A stretch of 64,000 bases of DNA from Neoroseomonas marina (GTDB lineage: Bacteria > Pseudomonadota > Alphaproteobacteria > Acetobacterales > Acetobacteraceae): positions 62,001 through 126,000 of the forward strand of contig NZ_JABBKX010000004.1 of assembly GCF_012927745.1 (NCBI RefSeq), written 5' to 3'. This document shows, one piece after another, positions 8,025 through 17,045 of this stretch (the stretch's first letter is position 1; each line of letters opens with the position of its first letter). Position numbers and translations under genes: made by a program. The notes below the pieces were generated by a model, which ran no database searches, was not told the DNA's origin, and worked only from the letters and a program-made list of their open reading frames with translations.

Positions 8025-8993
8025 CTAGCCCAGGGTGACGTTGGCGCGGCGGATCAGCGCGCCCCAGCGCTCGCGCTCGGTGGCGATGTAGGCGCCGAAC
8101 TCCGCGGGCGTCATCGGCTGCGCGACGGCGCCCTCGGTCTCGAGCCTGGCGCGGAAGGGCGCCTCGCCGAGGATGCGGTTGCAGGCCTCGTTCAGCCGCG
8201 CAACCAGCGGCGCCGGCGTGCCCGGCGGGGCGACGATGCCGTACCATTGCAGCACGTCGAAGCCGGGTAGGCCCTGCTCGGCGATGGTCGGGATGTCGTT
8301 CGCCGAAGGCAGGCGCTGCAGCGAGGAAATGCCGAGCGCCCGCAACTGCCCCGCCCGCACCGGCGGCAGCGCTGGCGGCCCGCCGGTCATGGTGAGCTGG
8401 ATGGTGCCGGAGATGAGGTCCGTCATCATCGGCCCGGTGCCGCGATAGGGCACATGAGTCATGTCGGTGCCCGTCGCCTCCATGAAGGCGACCATGGAGA
8501 TATGCGCCGCACTGCCATTGCCGCCGCTGCCATAGGTCAGCACCCCCGGCTGGCGCTTCGCCAGCGCGACGAGGGAAGGCACGTCGGTCGCTTCCAGCCG
8601 GTTCGTCACCACCAGGAAGTTCGCGACATTCGCGACCAGCGCGACCGGCACGAATCCCGCGATGTCGAAGCTGATGTTCCGATACAGCGCCGGGTTCGCC
8701 GCCAGCGTCCCGATATGGCCCATCATCAGCGTGTGACCGTCGGGCGCGGAGCGAAACACCTGCTCGGACCCCAGCGTGCCGCCGGCGCCGGGCCGGTTGT
8801 CCACGATGAAGGGCTGGCCGAAGATCTCCGACAGCCGCTGCGCCATGGCGCGGGCGAGGATGTCGGTCGACCCGCCGGGCGTGAAGGGCACGACCAGGCG
8901 CACCGGGCGCTCCGGCCAGGACTGCGCCCGGGCCACTGCCAGCGGCGCGAGCGTGGTGGCCGCGATCGCGGTGCGGCGGGTGATGCTCGTCAT
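8025..8993 (-). CDS. Bug/TctC-family periplasmic substrate-binding protein
   Basis: 322 residues from the ATG at 8993, whose ATGA overlaps the stop of the upstream CoA-transferase. A twin-arginine-containing signal peptide (SITRRTAIAATTLA...ARA) is followed by WPERPVRLVVPFTPGGSTDILAR and IVDNRPGAGGTLG, the classical Bug signature that binds the carboxylate of the ligand. Later HVPYRGTGPMMTDL and TIAEQGLPGFDV also match. TctC proteins deliver carboxylates to TctAB tripartite transporters. No TctA or TctB is in the window, as is common for the expanded orphan Bug families of this bacterial group. Its position inside the catabolic run suggests it binds that operon's substrate. Confidence 0.93.
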   Translation of the reverse strand: MTSITRRTAIAATTLAPLAVARAQSWPERPVRLVVPFTPGGSTDILARAMAQRLSEIFGQPFIVDNRPGAGGTLGSEQVFRSAPDGHTLMMGHIGTLAANPALYRNISFDIAGFVPVALVANVANFLVVTNRLEATDVPSLVALAKRQPGVLTYGSGGNGSAAHISMVAFMEATGTDMTHVPYRGTGPMMTDLISGTIQLTMTGGPPALPPVRAGQLRALGISSLQRLPSANDIPTIAEQGLPGFDVLQWYGIVAPPGTPAPLVARLNEACNRILGEAPFRARLETEGAVAQPMTPAEFGAYIATERERWGALIRRANVTLG

Positions 8994-10192
8994 GGCTTCG
9001 CCTCGATCAGCACGCCGTCCGCGCGCAGGGCCTCGATCTCCTCCGTGGTCAGCCCCGCCGCGGCCAGCACCGCGGCGCCATCCGCGCCGAGCCGCGGTGC
9101 AGGCGCGCGGGCCGGTGCGGTGCCGCCCGAGAAGTAGTTCGGCGCGCCGATCGCCCAGGTCGCGCCCTCGGTCGGGTGCACCTCCTCCCGCACCATGCCC
9201 ACCGCGCGCAGATGCGGGTCGTCGATCAGCGAGGCAATGGTGTTGTAGGGGGACGCCGGCACGTCCACGCGGTCGAAGATCTCGAGCCACTCCGCCGTCG
9301 TCTTCCCGCCGAGGGAGGTCGCGCGGATGTGGAAGTACTCCTTCGTGTGCTGCACCCGCTGGGCGATGGTCGCGAAGCGCGGGTCGGTCTTGAGCTCCGG
9401 CCGCCCGATCGCGTCGAAGAAGGCGTGCGCCTGCGCGTCGGTGTTCGCGGAGATGCAGATGTAGCCGTCCTTCGTCGGCAGCGGCTTTCCGTCCGGGCTC
9501 AGCACGCGATGGTCGCCAGGCGGGCCGAGCGGCGGGCGGAAGGAATGCGCGCCGAGATGCTCCTGCATGATGTAGGCGGCCATGTTCTCGAACATCGGCA
9601 CCTCGATGGCCTCGCCGACGCCGGTCTTCTCGCGGCGGTAGAGCGCGAAACCGATCATCTGCGCGGCGATCAGCCCGACCGTGTGGTCGGCGACGAGGAA
9701 GGGGACGTAGCGCGGCTCGCCGGTCGAGGCCTCGAAGCAGCCCGCGACGCCCGAGACGCCCTGGATGACGGTGTCATAGGCCGGTCGGCCGGCATAGGGA
9801 CCACCGGTGCCGAAGCCGGTGATGGAACAATGGATCAGGCGCGGCGCGGCGGCGCGAAGGCCCTCGGCATCGACGCCAAGGCGCGCCTGCGCATCGGGGC
9901 GGATATTGGTGACGAAGACATCGACGGTTGCCGCGAGCCGCCTCAGCGCCGCGATGCCCGCGGGCTTCTTGAGGTCGATCGCGATCGACTTCTTGCCGCG
10001 GTTGAAGTTGAGGAACTTGCCGTTCATCCCCGGGCTGCGCCCCTTGCCGGCCAGGGAGCGCAGCAGATCGCCCGAGGGGGCCTCGATCTTGATGACCTCG
10101 GCGCCGTGTTCGCACAGCACATGCGTGCAGATCGGCCCCACCACCACGGCGGAGAGGTCGAGGACGCGGATGCCGTCGAGGGGACCGGCCAT
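8990..10192 (-). CDS. Family III CoA-transferase (CaiB/BaiF)
   Basis: 400 residues starting one base after the stop of the upstream hydratase-like gene. The opening LDGIRVLDLSAVVVGP, the NRGKKSIAIDLKKP segment and FVTNIRPDAQARLG are family hallmarks. Asp169, in the VADHTVG segment, aligns with the catalytic aspartate of oxalate CoA-transferase. Direct adjacency to a mesaconyl/itaconyl-CoA hydratase-like gene suggests that it makes the CoA ester which that enzyme hydrates; this pairing is known from itaconate and mesaconate degradation. It differs clearly from the other family III enzyme at 6.8-8.0 kb, so the two probably act on different acids. Confidence 0.9.
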   Translation of the reverse strand: MAGPLDGIRVLDLSAVVVGPICTHVLCEHGAEVIKIEAPSGDLLRSLAGKGRSPGMNGKFLNFNRGKKSIAIDLKKPAGIAALRRLAATVDVFVTNIRPDAQARLGVDAEGLRAAAPRLIHCSITGFGTGGPYAGRPAYDTVIQGVSGVAGCFEASTGEPRYVPFLVADHTVGLIAAQMIGFALYRREKTGVGEAIEVPMFENMAAYIMQEHLGAHSFRPPLGPPGDHRVLSPDGKPLPTKDGYICISANTDAQAHAFFDAIGRPELKTDPRFATIAQRVQHTKEYFHIRATSLGGKTTAEWLEIFDRVDVPASPYNTIASLIDDPHLRAVGMVREEVHPTEGATWAIGAPNYFSGGTAPARAPAPRLGADGAAVLAAAGLTTEEIEALRADGVLIEAKP

Positions 10193-10193
10193 G

Positions 10194-11039
10194 TCAGCCG
10201 ATCCTCGTCCGGATGCGGATGGCCATGGCGCCGTCCTCCTTCTCCACCCACAGGGCGCGCTGGCCCTCGGCGTCGGGGGCCTCGCCGCACAGGAAGGCGG
10301 GCCGGTTGCAGAAGACGGGCTGCATGGTGCGGGCCTCGTAGGATCGGATCTGCGCGCCGGGGTGGCGGCGGAGCAGTGCCTCGAACAGGAACAGGGTGCT
10401 GACGCTGCCGTTGACGACGAGGCCCGGATAGCCCTCGACGTCGCGGGTGTAGTCCGCGTCGTAGTGGATGCGGTGGCCGTTGAAGGCGAGCGCTGAGAAG
10501 CGGAACAGCATCACAGGATCGGGCGCCCAGGCATCCCGCCATTCGGCGGCGGGCACCGGCGCAGGCTTCTCGGGCGGGGCGGGCGCGTTCCGCTTGGCCT
10601 CGAGATAGGCGATGTCCTGTTCTTCCACCGCGACCAGGCCCTGCGGGCCGGTGATGGTGTGGCGGAGCATGACGAAGATCATCGCGCCGCTGCGCCCGAC
10701 CTTGGGCGTGATGGCGGCGATCGCCGTCTCGCGTTCCAGCGCGTCGCCTACGCGCGGGGCCGCGTGGTAGGTCAGGCGCCGCCCGCCCAGCATGCGGCGG
10801 GGCAGGGGGACGGGGGGCAGGAAATCGCCCTTGGCCGGATGCCCGTCCGGGCCGAGCGCCGATTGCGGCGCGGCGTCGTCGAACAGGATCGACAGCCAAT
10901 GGTTCGGCACCGGCGCGCCGCGGTCGAGCGCGACATCGGTGCGGTCGGTCAGCGCGGCCATGCGGCGCACGAGCGGCGTCGCCATCTCATCCGCCACGCG
11001 GCGGCTGCGTCCGACCCAGGATTGCAGGTCCCCGGTCAT
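10194..11039 (-). CDS. FAS1-like/MaoC-type dehydratase (mesaconyl/itaconyl-CoA hydratase-like)
   Basis: 281 residues from the ATG at 11039, overlapping the previous stop (ATGA). An N-terminal FAS1-like dehydratase domain (DLQSWVGRSRRV, then HWLSILF and GPDGHPAKG..LPPVPLPRRM) precedes a C-terminal hotdog domain with FNGHRIHYDADYTRDVEGYP, which carries the hydratase His/Asp residues. The layout is that of mesaconyl-C4-CoA hydratase and itaconyl-CoA hydratase, which add water across a C=C bond of a C5 dicarboxylyl-CoA. A paralogue with the same signatures lies at 18.8-19.7 kb. The exact CoA ester used is inferred from family and context only. Confidence 0.87.
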   Translation of the reverse strand: MTGDLQSWVGRSRRVADEMATPLVRRMAALTDRTDVALDRGAPVPNHWLSILFDDAAPQSALGPDGHPAKGDFLPPVPLPRRMLGGRRLTYHAAPRVGDALERETAIAAITPKVGRSGAMIFVMLRHTITGPQGLVAVEEQDIAYLEAKRNAPAPPEKPAPVPAAEWRDAWAPDPVMLFRFSALAFNGHRIHYDADYTRDVEGYPGLVVNGSVSTLFLFEALLRRHPGAQIRSYEARTMQPVFCNRPAFLCGEAPDAEGQRALWVEKEDGAMAIRIRTRIG

Positions 11040-11875
11040 GCGAAGCCGTAAAGCCGCGCGGGATTGTCGACCAGCACGCGCTGGAGCGCGGCGGCATCGC
11101 CGAACTCCGGCAGCAGGTCGACCAGGTCGGCCTCGTCCGGTTCCCAGCGGACATTCGGATGCGGCCAGTCCGTGCCCCAGAGCGTGCGGTCCGGCGCGGC
11201 CTCGATCAGCCGCCGCGCGAAGGGAATGGCGTCGCGGAAGGGTGGGCCCGCGGCGGATATGCGCTCGGCTCCCGAGACCTTCACCCACCAGTTCGGTTGC
11301 TGCAGCAGGTCGAGCAGGATGCGGAAGGCCTGATGATCTATGCCCTCGGGGACCGGTACGCGGCCCATGTGGTCCACGACAACGGTCAGGCGCAGGCTGC
11401 GCAGCAGTTCCTCGAAGGCGAGGATGCTGCCGGCGTCGAGGTGCAGCACCAGGTGCCAGCCCATCCCGGCGATGCGATCCGCCGTGCGCTTCAGAAGGGC
11501 AAGGTCCGGAACGCCGCCGAGATGCTGCAGGAAGCCGAAGCGCACGCCGCGCACGCCGCCATCGTGCAGGGTCTTGTACTCGGCATCGCCGAAGCTCTCG
11601 TCCACCAGCGCGACGCCGCGCCAGGCGCCGTTGCTCGCAGCGATGGCGTCCAGCATCGCCCGGTTGTCCGATTTGTAGACCGTGGTCTGTACGATCACCG
11701 CGCGGTCGATGCCGAGCCGCGCATGCAGCGCGACCAGATCGTCGCGGTTGCGCTCGGGCGGCGTGTAGGGCGCGCCCTTCGCGACCGGATAGCGATCGAA
11801 GGGGCCCCAGATATGCACATGCGTGTCGCAGGTGCCGCGCGGCAGGACGAAGGTCGGTCGACGTTCGGAGGCCAT
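11036..11875 (-). CDS. Amidohydrolase family 2 (LigI/2-pyrone-4,6-dicarboxylate lactonase-like)
   Basis: 279 residues from the ATG at 11875, two bases after the previous stop. The metal-dependent TIM-barrel signatures are CDTHVHIWGP (His19 and His21), VVVDHMGRVP and LWGTDWPHPN. The last carries the catalytic aspartate seen in 2-pyrone-4,6-dicarboxylate lactonase and related cluster-2 amidohydrolases. The reaction is hydrolysis of a lactone or amide to an open-chain acid. It is a tandem paralogue of the next gene upstream. In this operon it could open a lactone to the dicarboxylic acid that the CoA-transferase then activates. Substrate unproved. Confidence 0.87.
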   Translation of the reverse strand: MASERRPTFVLPRGTCDTHVHIWGPFDRYPVAKGAPYTPPERNRDDLVALHARLGIDRAVIVQTTVYKSDNRAMLDAIAASNGAWRGVALVDESFGDAEYKTLHDGGVRGVRFGFLQHLGGVPDLALLKRTADRIAGMGWHLVLHLDAGSILAFEELLRSLRLTVVVDHMGRVPVPEGIDHQAFRILLDLLQQPNWWVKVSGAERISAAGPPFRDAIPFARRLIEAAPDRTLWGTDWPHPNVRWEPDEADLVDLLPEFGDAAALQRVLVDNPARLYGFA

Positions 11876-11877
11876 GG

Positions 11878-12729
11878 TCAGATCGCCGGGAAGTCGTAGA
11901 GCCGCGCGGGCGTGTCGGTCAGGATCTTCCGCCGCAGCAGCGGATCGCGCGTCCAGTCGAGGAAGACCTCCAGCAGCCGCTTCGCGTCGGGCCGCCCGCC
12001 ATCGGGGCGCGGATGCGGCCAGTCGGTGCCCCAGACCAGCGCATCGGGATTGGCCGCGACCAGCGCGTCGTGGAACGGCTTGGCTTCCAGGTAGTCCGGC
12101 TTGGTCGCGCCGAGCCGGTAGGTCCCCGACAGCTTGGCCATGTAGCGGCCTTCGCCCACGCCGCGAACCAGCGCCTGGAAGCCGGGGTCGTTGGTGCCGT
12201 GGCTGTGGTGCAGGCGGCCCATATGGTCCACCACGATCGGCACCGGCACCTTGGCAAGGCGCGGCTCGAGCTCCGGTAGGTGCCGGGCGTCGATCCACAG
12301 TTGCAGATGCCAGCCCAGTTCCTTCATCAGCGGGAAGAAGGGCTCGATCTCGGCCAGGCGGACACCGCCGTGATAGGCGGCGACGCCGTCGCGCCGGTAT
12401 TCGTTCGCGCGCAGTCCGCGGATGCCGTCGCGATGCATGGCGCGCAGCGTCTCGGCCGTCGCTTCCCGGCCGACCACGGCCACGCCGCGCAGCCGGTCCG
12501 GCGCGCGGCGCAGCGCATCCAGCGTGCAGGCATTGTCGCGATCATAGGCCGAGGGCTGCACGATGACGCCGCGATCCAGGTCCAGCCGGTCGAGCAGCGC
12601 GAGGTAGTCCTCAAGCGTCTCGTCCTCCGGCGTGTAGGACCGCGGTTCGGCATAGGGGAACTTCGCCGCCGGGCCGAAGATGTGGCAGTGGCAGTCGGTG
12701 GCACCCGGCGGGGTCTCGCGCGTGCTCAT
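11878..12729 (-). CDS. Amidohydrolase family 2 (LigI-like), tandem paralogue
   Basis: 283 residues from the ATG at 12729, whose ATGA overlaps the stop of the upstream TctC gene. Motifs are TDCHCHIFGP (His14 and His16), IVVDHMGRLHHSHG and VWGTDWPHPRPDG. These parallel the neighbour at 11036-11875, so an old tandem duplication is likely. RGVIVQPSAYDRDN matches the equivalent strand of LigI-type lactonases. The family hydrolyses cyclic lactones or imides with or without a metal. Two divergent copies side by side suggest two successive ring openings or two related substrates. This is inference; no substrate is known. Confidence 0.87.
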   Translation of the reverse strand: MSTRETPPGATDCHCHIFGPAAKFPYAEPRSYTPEDETLEDYLALLDRLDLDRGVIVQPSAYDRDNACTLDALRRAPDRLRGVAVVGREATAETLRAMHRDGIRGLRANEYRRDGVAAYHGGVRLAEIEPFFPLMKELGWHLQLWIDARHLPELEPRLAKVPVPIVVDHMGRLHHSHGTNDPGFQALVRGVGEGRYMAKLSGTYRLGATKPDYLEAKPFHDALVAANPDALVWGTDWPHPRPDGGRPDAKRLLEVFLDWTRDPLLRRKILTDTPARLYDFPAI

Positions 12730-13706
12730 TCGGGGCGGATCTCCGCGGCCTGGGCGGCGGCGCGCGACTTCGCCAGGTCCGCCGCGATGAAGGCGGCGAA
12801 GCCGGCGGGGGTCGCGAGGGCGTCGCTGGCGGCTTCGCCGCCCATGGCCGTCATGCGGTTGCGGAACTCGGTCTCGGCGACGATCGCCGCCATGGCGGCG
12901 CCGAGGGCGCGCATCGCCTCGGCCGGCGTCCCCGTCGGCGCGAGCAGCCCGACATAGGAGGCCGCGGTGAAGCCGGCGATGCCTTGCTCGATCATCGTCG
13001 GGGCCTCGGGCAGCGCGGGCAGGCGCGCAGCGGAGGCGACGGCGATGATGCGTGCCTTGCCGTCGCGCTGCAGCGGCAGGGCGGTCGAGAACTCGGTGAA
13101 CAGCATCGGCAGGTTGCCGGCGAGGAAATCCGGCACCGCCGCGCCGCCGCCGCGATAGGGCACGTGCAGCAGCCGCGCCCCGCTCGCCGCCTTGAAGGAT
13201 TCGAGGGCGAGGTGCGTGGCACTCGCCACGCCCGCCGTGCCGATGCCGATCGCCTCGGAGGCCGCGCGCGACGCCGCGATGACATCCGCCACGCTGCGAT
13301 ATGGCGCATTGGGCTGCACCACCAGACAATGCGGCACCTGCATCGCCATTGCGATCGGCGCGAAGTCGCGCACCGCGTCATAGGGAAGGCGGGCCTGCAC
13401 GACGGGGTTCACGCTGAGTGGCCCGTTCGATCCGATCAGCAGCGTGTAGCCATCGGGCCGCGCACGAGCGACAGCCTCGGCCCCCACGCCGCCGCCGGCG
13501 CCGGGGCGGTTCTCGACGACGACCGGCTGGCCGAGCTTCTCCTGCAGGCGCTGCTGCAGAATGCGTCCGACGACGTCGGCATTGCCGCCCGGCGCGAAGG
13601 GTACGATCACGCGAACGGGACGGTCGGGCCAGGGCGCCTGGGCCCGGGCCCCGCTGGCGGCGGCGAGGGTGGCGCCCCCGGCCAGCAGCGCGCGGCGGCT
13701 GGTCAT
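12726..13706 (-). CDS. Bug/TctC-family periplasmic substrate-binding protein (first gene of the run)
   Basis: 326 residues from the ATG at 13706, which has a strong GGAGGAAA 6 bases upstream. The signal peptide ([21 protein letters not shown]) contains a twin arginine. The mature start [23 protein letters not shown] and [13 protein letters not shown] are the Bug carboxylate-binding signatures. It is the promoter-proximal gene of a nine-gene minus-strand run that reaches the flavoprotein at 5.2 kb, and is divergent from the DapA-family gene across a 135-base gap that should hold both promoters. As with the copy at 8.0 kb, no TctAB membrane partners are present in the window. Confidence 0.93.
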   Translation of the reverse strand: MTSRRALLAGGATLAAASGARAQAPWPDRPVRVIVPFAPGGNADVVGRILQQRLQEKLGQPVVVENRPGAGGGVGAEAVARARPDGYTLLIGSNGPLSVNPVVQARLPYDAVRDFAPIAMAMQVPHCLVVQPNAPYRSVADVIAASRAASEAIGIGTAGVASATHLALESFKAASGARLLHVPYRGGGAAVPDFLAGNLPMLFTEFSTALPLQRDGKARIIAVASAARLPALPEAPTMIEQGIAGFTAASYVGLLAPTGTPAEAMRALGAAMAAIVAETEFRNRMTAMGGEAASDALATPAGFAAFIAADLAKSRAAAQAAEIRPE

Positions 13707-13841
13707 CGGATGTTTCCTCCGGTCGTTCCTGGACGGGTCGAGATATGACACGCCGCCGGACGGCTTCAAAGGCGACCCCCTGTGACGCGCCGCCGTCGCG
13801 CGGCTATGGTGGGGAAAGGTTTCCAGCCGGAAGGAATGTCC

Positions 13842-14765
13842 ATGTTCGATCGTTCCGCCAAGGGCGTCTTCGTCATCGCGCCCACGCCGTTCCTGCCCGA
13901 CGGGGCGCTCGACCTCGCCAGCACCGACCGCATGACGGATGCCTTCATCGCCGCCGGGGCCGCGGGCATGACCATCCTCGGCGTGATGGGGGAGGCGCCG
14001 AAGCTGACCGAGGCCGAGAGCCTCGCCTTCGTCGATCGCGTCATCAAGCGCAGCGCCGGGCGCATCCCCGTGGTGGTCGGTGCCTCCGCGCCGGGCTTCG
14101 CGCAGATGAAGGCGATCGCGCGCGGGTCGATGGATCTCGGCGCGGCCGGGATCATGGTCTCGCCGACGCCGGGGTTGAAGGGGGACGAGGCCGTCATCTC
14201 CTACATCGCCCAGGCGATGGACGTGGTCGATGCGCCCTTCGTACTGCAGGACTATCCGCAGCTGACCAACGTCACCATGACCGCGCCGATGATCGCGCGC
14301 ATGGCCCAGGACCAGCGCATGGTGATGCTGAAGGCCGAGGACTGGCCCGGCCTCGACAAGCTGACGGCGATCCGCCGGCTGGAGGCCGAAGGCAAGATGC
14401 CGCGCGTGTCGATCCTCGGCGGCGTCGGCGGGCAGTTCCTGCCCGAGGAGCTCGCGCGCGGCGCCGACGGCATCATGACCGGCTACGCCTTCCCCGAGAT
14501 GCTGGTGAATGTCTGCAAGCTGATGTGGGCCGGCCAGCGCGACGCGGCGCAGGACCTGTTCGACCTGCACCTGCCGCTGATCCGCACGGAAGTGCAGCCG
14601 GGCCTCGGCCTCGCGATCCGGAAATACGTGCTGAAGCGGCGCGGCATCATCGCGCACGACACGCTGCGCGCGCCGGGGCCGAAGCTGACGCCGGAAACGG
14701 CGGCGGAAGTCGATTACCTGCTCGCCCGCCTGGCGCGCACGCAGCCGCTGGCGGCCGCGGCCTAA
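13842..14765 (+). CDS. Dihydrodipicolinate synthase/N-acetylneuraminate lyase family protein (DapA superfamily)
   Basis: 307 residues. The ATG at 13842 is chosen over the one at 13836 because the AAGGA at 13831-13835 is 6 bases from the former and directly abuts the latter. Class I aldolase signatures are [29 protein letters not shown], Tyr138 in LQDYPQ, and Lys164 in MVMLKAED as the Schiff-base lysine. The enzyme would condense or cleave pyruvate-type 2-oxo acids. Standing next to a carboxylate catabolic run it is more likely a catabolic lyase (for example 5-dehydro-4-deoxyglucarate- or oxo-acid-type) than the lysine-pathway DapA. Its stop overlaps the next start (TAATG). Confidence 0.9.
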   Translation: MFDRSAKGVFVIAPTPFLPDGALDLASTDRMTDAFIAAGAAGMTILGVMGEAPKLTEAESLAFVDRVIKRSAGRIPVVVGASAPGFAQMKAIARGSMDLGAAGIMVSPTPGLKGDEAVISYIAQAMDVVDAPFVLQDYPQLTNVTMTAPMIARMAQDQRMVMLKAEDWPGLDKLTAIRRLEAEGKMPRVSILGGVGGQFLPEELARGADGIMTGYAFPEMLVNVCKLMWAGQRDAAQDLFDLHLPLIRTEVQPGLGLAIRKYVLKRRGIIAHDTLRAPGPKLTPETAAEVDYLLARLARTQPLAAAA

Positions 14766-15034
14766 TGGATCCCGCGGCGCTGACGCAGCGCGCGGAGGCC
14801 GAGGGGCTTCCGCCGCTGCTCGCCGCGCTGTGGTGGGATGCGCGCGGGGACTGGGCCCGCGCGCATGAGATCGCGCAATCCGTCGAGACCGCGGACGGAT
14901 CATGGGTGCACGCCTATCTGCACCGCAAGGAAGGCGATCTCGGCAACGCGGATTACTGGTATCGCCGCGCAGGGCGGCGTCGGCCTGGCGTGACGCTTGC
15001 GGAGGAATGGGCGGACCTCGTCCGCGCCTTCTAG
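14765..15034 (+). CDS. Small conserved hypothetical protein (89 aa)
   Basis: 89 residues, start overlapping the previous TAA (TAATG), so translationally coupled to the aldolase. It is acidic, tryptophan- and alanine-rich, with no signal peptide or membrane segment. The stretch [20 protein letters not shown] followed by RRAGR looks like a helical hairpin, somewhat like one tetratricopeptide unit. I recall similar short proteins in related alphaproteobacteria but know of no assigned function. The stop codon shares the palindrome CTAG (15031-15034) with the stop of the convergent regulator gene. Confidence 0.7.
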   Translation: MDPAALTQRAEAEGLPPLLAALWWDARGDWARAHEIAQSVETADGSWVHAYLHRKEGDLGNADYWYRRAGRRRPGVTLAEEWADLVRAF

Positions 15035-15483
15035 TTCCGGCTGCCGATGACCCGGCGGATCGCGAAGGAGGACTGGATCCGCGCCACCCCCGGCAGCCGC
15101 GACAGCTGTTCCTTGTGGATGCGTTCGTAGTCGGCGGCGTCGCGCGCCTCGACGCGCAGTAGGTAGTCCGACATGCCGGTCATCAGGTAGCACTCGCGCA
15201 CCTCGGGCAGCCGGCGCACCGAGGCTTCGAAGCGCGACAGGTGTTCCTCCGTCTGCCGGTCGAGCGTGATCTGCACGATCACCGTGACCGTGTCGCGCGC
15301 CTCCGGTTCCTCGATGATGGCGGTGTAGCCGCGGATGACCCCGCTGCGCTCGAGCAGCCGGAGCCGCCGCAGGCAGGCTGACTGCGACAGGCCGACAGCC
15401 TCGGCCAGCGCGGCATTGGTGATGCGCCCGTCCTGGCGGAGGGCGCGGAGGATCCGCAGGTCGGCGTCGTCGAGGCTTGGCAT
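15031..15483 (-). CDS. Lrp/AsnC-family transcriptional regulator
   Basis: 150 residues from the ATG at 15483. The N-terminal winged helix-turn-helix ([17 protein letters not shown], then [20 protein letters not shown]) is followed by a C-terminal RAM ligand-binding domain ([28 protein letters not shown]). It is divergently transcribed from a D-amino acid dehydrogenase gene, the textbook layout in which an Lrp-type protein senses an amino acid and controls its catabolic gene. It probably regulates dadA and itself from the 134-base shared intergenic region. The effector is likely an amino acid such as alanine, by inference. Confidence 0.93.
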   Translation of the reverse strand: MPSLDDADLRILRALRQDGRITNAALAEAVGLSQSACLRRLRLLERSGVIRGYTAIIEEPEARDTVTVIVQITLDRQTEEHLSRFEASVRRLPEVRECYLMTGMSDYLLRVEARDAADYERIHKEQLSRLPGVARIQSSFAIRRVIGSRN

Positions 15484-15617
15484 GATCTGCGACAGTTTGG
15501 CAGTTCCTGCGTCTCCGATCCACTGAGATGAGGGAAAATGCGATGATTCGGCAGGATCGGCGAAGCGCAAACGCCCCATCATTACCGCATCGCAGCAGTC
15601 TTGCGGAGCGGATCCCC
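15484..15617. promoter_or_regulatory. Divergent lrp-like/dadA regulatory region
   Basis: This 134-base region separates the regulator and dehydrogenase start codons and must hold both promoters. A perfect 7-base inverted repeat TGCGATG (15539-15545) and CATCGCA (15588-15594) is separated by 42 bases, compatible with binding of an Lrp dimer-of-dimers. The region is noticeably richer in A and T than its surroundings around 15530-15600. No clear -35/-10 pair could be recognised. Confidence 0.4.
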
Positions 15618-16877
15618 ATGCGCGTCATCGTCCTCGGCAGCGGCGTCGTCGGTGTCACCTCGGCCTGGTACCTGGCCAAGGCGGGGCATGAGGTGACCGT
15701 GATGGACCGGCAGGAGGCGGCCGGCATGGAGACCTCCTTCGCCAATGCGGGGCAGCTCTCCTACGGCTATTCCGCCCCCTGGGCCGGGCCGGGCATCCCG
15801 GTGAAGGCGCTGAAGTGGCTGATGATGCGCCACCGCCCGCTGGTGCTGTGGCCGCGTGCGGATCGCCGCCTCTATTCCTGGCTGGCGATGATGCTCGCGA
15901 ACTGCACCGAGGCCGCCTATCGCCTGAACAAGACGCGCATGGTGCGGCTCGCCGAATACTCGCGCGACTGCCTGGGCGACCTGCGGCGCGAGACCGGCAT
16001 TGCCTATGACGGCCGCTCGATGGGCACGCTGCAGCTGTTCCGCACGCAGAAGCAGCTGGACCATGTCGGCGACGACACCGCGGTGCTCGACACCTTCAAG
16101 GTGCCCTACGAGGTGCTGGACCCGGCCGGCTGCATCGCCGCCGAGCCGGCGCTGAAGAACGTGACCGGCAAGTTCGTCGGCGGCCTGCGCCTGCCGGGCG
16201 ACGAGACTGGCGACGCCCACATCTTCACCCAGCGCCTGGCCGCGATGGCCGCGCAGATCGGCGTGACCTTCCGCTACGGCGCCACCATCCAGGGCCTGCG
16301 GACCGAGGGCGACCGCATCACCGGCGTCGTCACCGACCAGGGTGTCGAGACGGCGGACGTCTATGTCGCCGCACTTGGTTCCTTCACGCCGGAACTGCTC
16401 GCGCCGCTCGGCGTGCGGCTGCCGGTGTATCCGGTGAAGGGCTACTCCCTGACCCTGCCGGTGCGCGATGAGGCCGGCGCGCCGGTCTCCACTGTCATGG
16501 ACGAGACCTACAAGGTCGCGATCACCCGCCTGGGCGACCGCATCCGCGTCGGCGGCACGGCGGAACTCGCGGGCTTCTCGCTGCAACTGCGCAAGCCGCG
16601 GCGCGAGACGCTGGAACACTCCGTCACCGACCTGTTCCCCAAGGGCGGCAACGTCGCCGAGGCCGCCTTCTGGACCGGCCTGCGCCCGATGACGCCGGAC
16701 GGCACGCCGGTGGTCGGCGCGACGCGCTTCCGCAACCTGCATCTGAACACCGGCCACGGCACGCTGGGCTGGACCATGGCCTGCGGCTCGGGCCGGGTGC
16801 TGGCGGACCTCGTGACCGGCAGGAAGCCCGAGATCGAGACCTCGGACCTGTCGATCGCGCGCTACGCCGCGGCCTGA
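15618..16877 (+). CDS. dadA: D-amino acid dehydrogenase
   Basis: 419 residues from the ATG at 15618, preceded by GCGGAG. The FAD-binding opening [20 protein letters not shown] places the Rossmann motif at the N-terminus. Other DadA signatures are [22 protein letters not shown], the [11 protein letters not shown] segment, [17 protein letters not shown] and [17 protein letters not shown] near the end. The length matches E. coli DadA. It oxidises D-amino acids, chiefly D-alanine, to 2-oxo acids and ammonia, passing electrons to the quinone pool at the inner membrane. The divergent Lrp-type gene is its probable regulator. Confidence 0.92.
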   Translation: MRVIVLGSGVVGVTSAWYLAKAGHEVTVMDRQEAAGMETSFANAGQLSYGYSAPWAGPGIPVKALKWLMMRHRPLVLWPRADRRLYSWLAMMLANCTEAAYRLNKTRMVRLAEYSRDCLGDLRRETGIAYDGRSMGTLQLFRTQKQLDHVGDDTAVLDTFKVPYEVLDPAGCIAAEPALKNVTGKFVGGLRLPGDETGDAHIFTQRLAAMAAQIGVTFRYGATIQGLRTEGDRITGVVTDQGVETADVYVAALGSFTPELLAPLGVRLPVYPVKGYSLTLPVRDEAGAPVSTVMDETYKVAITRLGDRIRVGGTAELAGFSLQLRKPRRETLEHSVTDLFPKGGNVAEAAFWTGLRPMTPDGTPVVGATRFRNLHLNTGHGTLGWTMACGSGRVLADLVTGRKPEIETSDLSIARYAAA

Positions 16878-16886
16878 TGCCGGCCA

Positions 16887-16905
16887 GCCGGGCGGCAGGC
16901 CCGGC
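16887..16905 (+). terminator. Hairpin after dadA
   Basis: GCCGGGC (16887-16893), a 5-base loop, then GCCCGGC (16899-16905) form a perfect 7-base GC stem ten bases after the dadA stop. No real T-run follows, so a Rho-independent role is only possible. Confidence 0.35.
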
Positions 16906-17045
16906 ACCAGGAACATTGTTCGCGCGCAGCCGCCACACCAGCCCTGCGCGCGTGCGGCCGAACCTCACGGGGCCCGGCAGCATGACCTTCACGGCGCGGC
17001 GGTTCCGCGCCACCCTTGCGGCCATCCGCAAGGGAAGGAACCGCC

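Noticed and set aside
13842-14765. 4-hydroxy-tetrahydrodipicolinate synthase (dapA) of lysine synthesis.
   Set aside because: Schiff-base lysine and tyrosine are present, but family membership alone is not enough; the context is catabolic, so only the superfamily is called.
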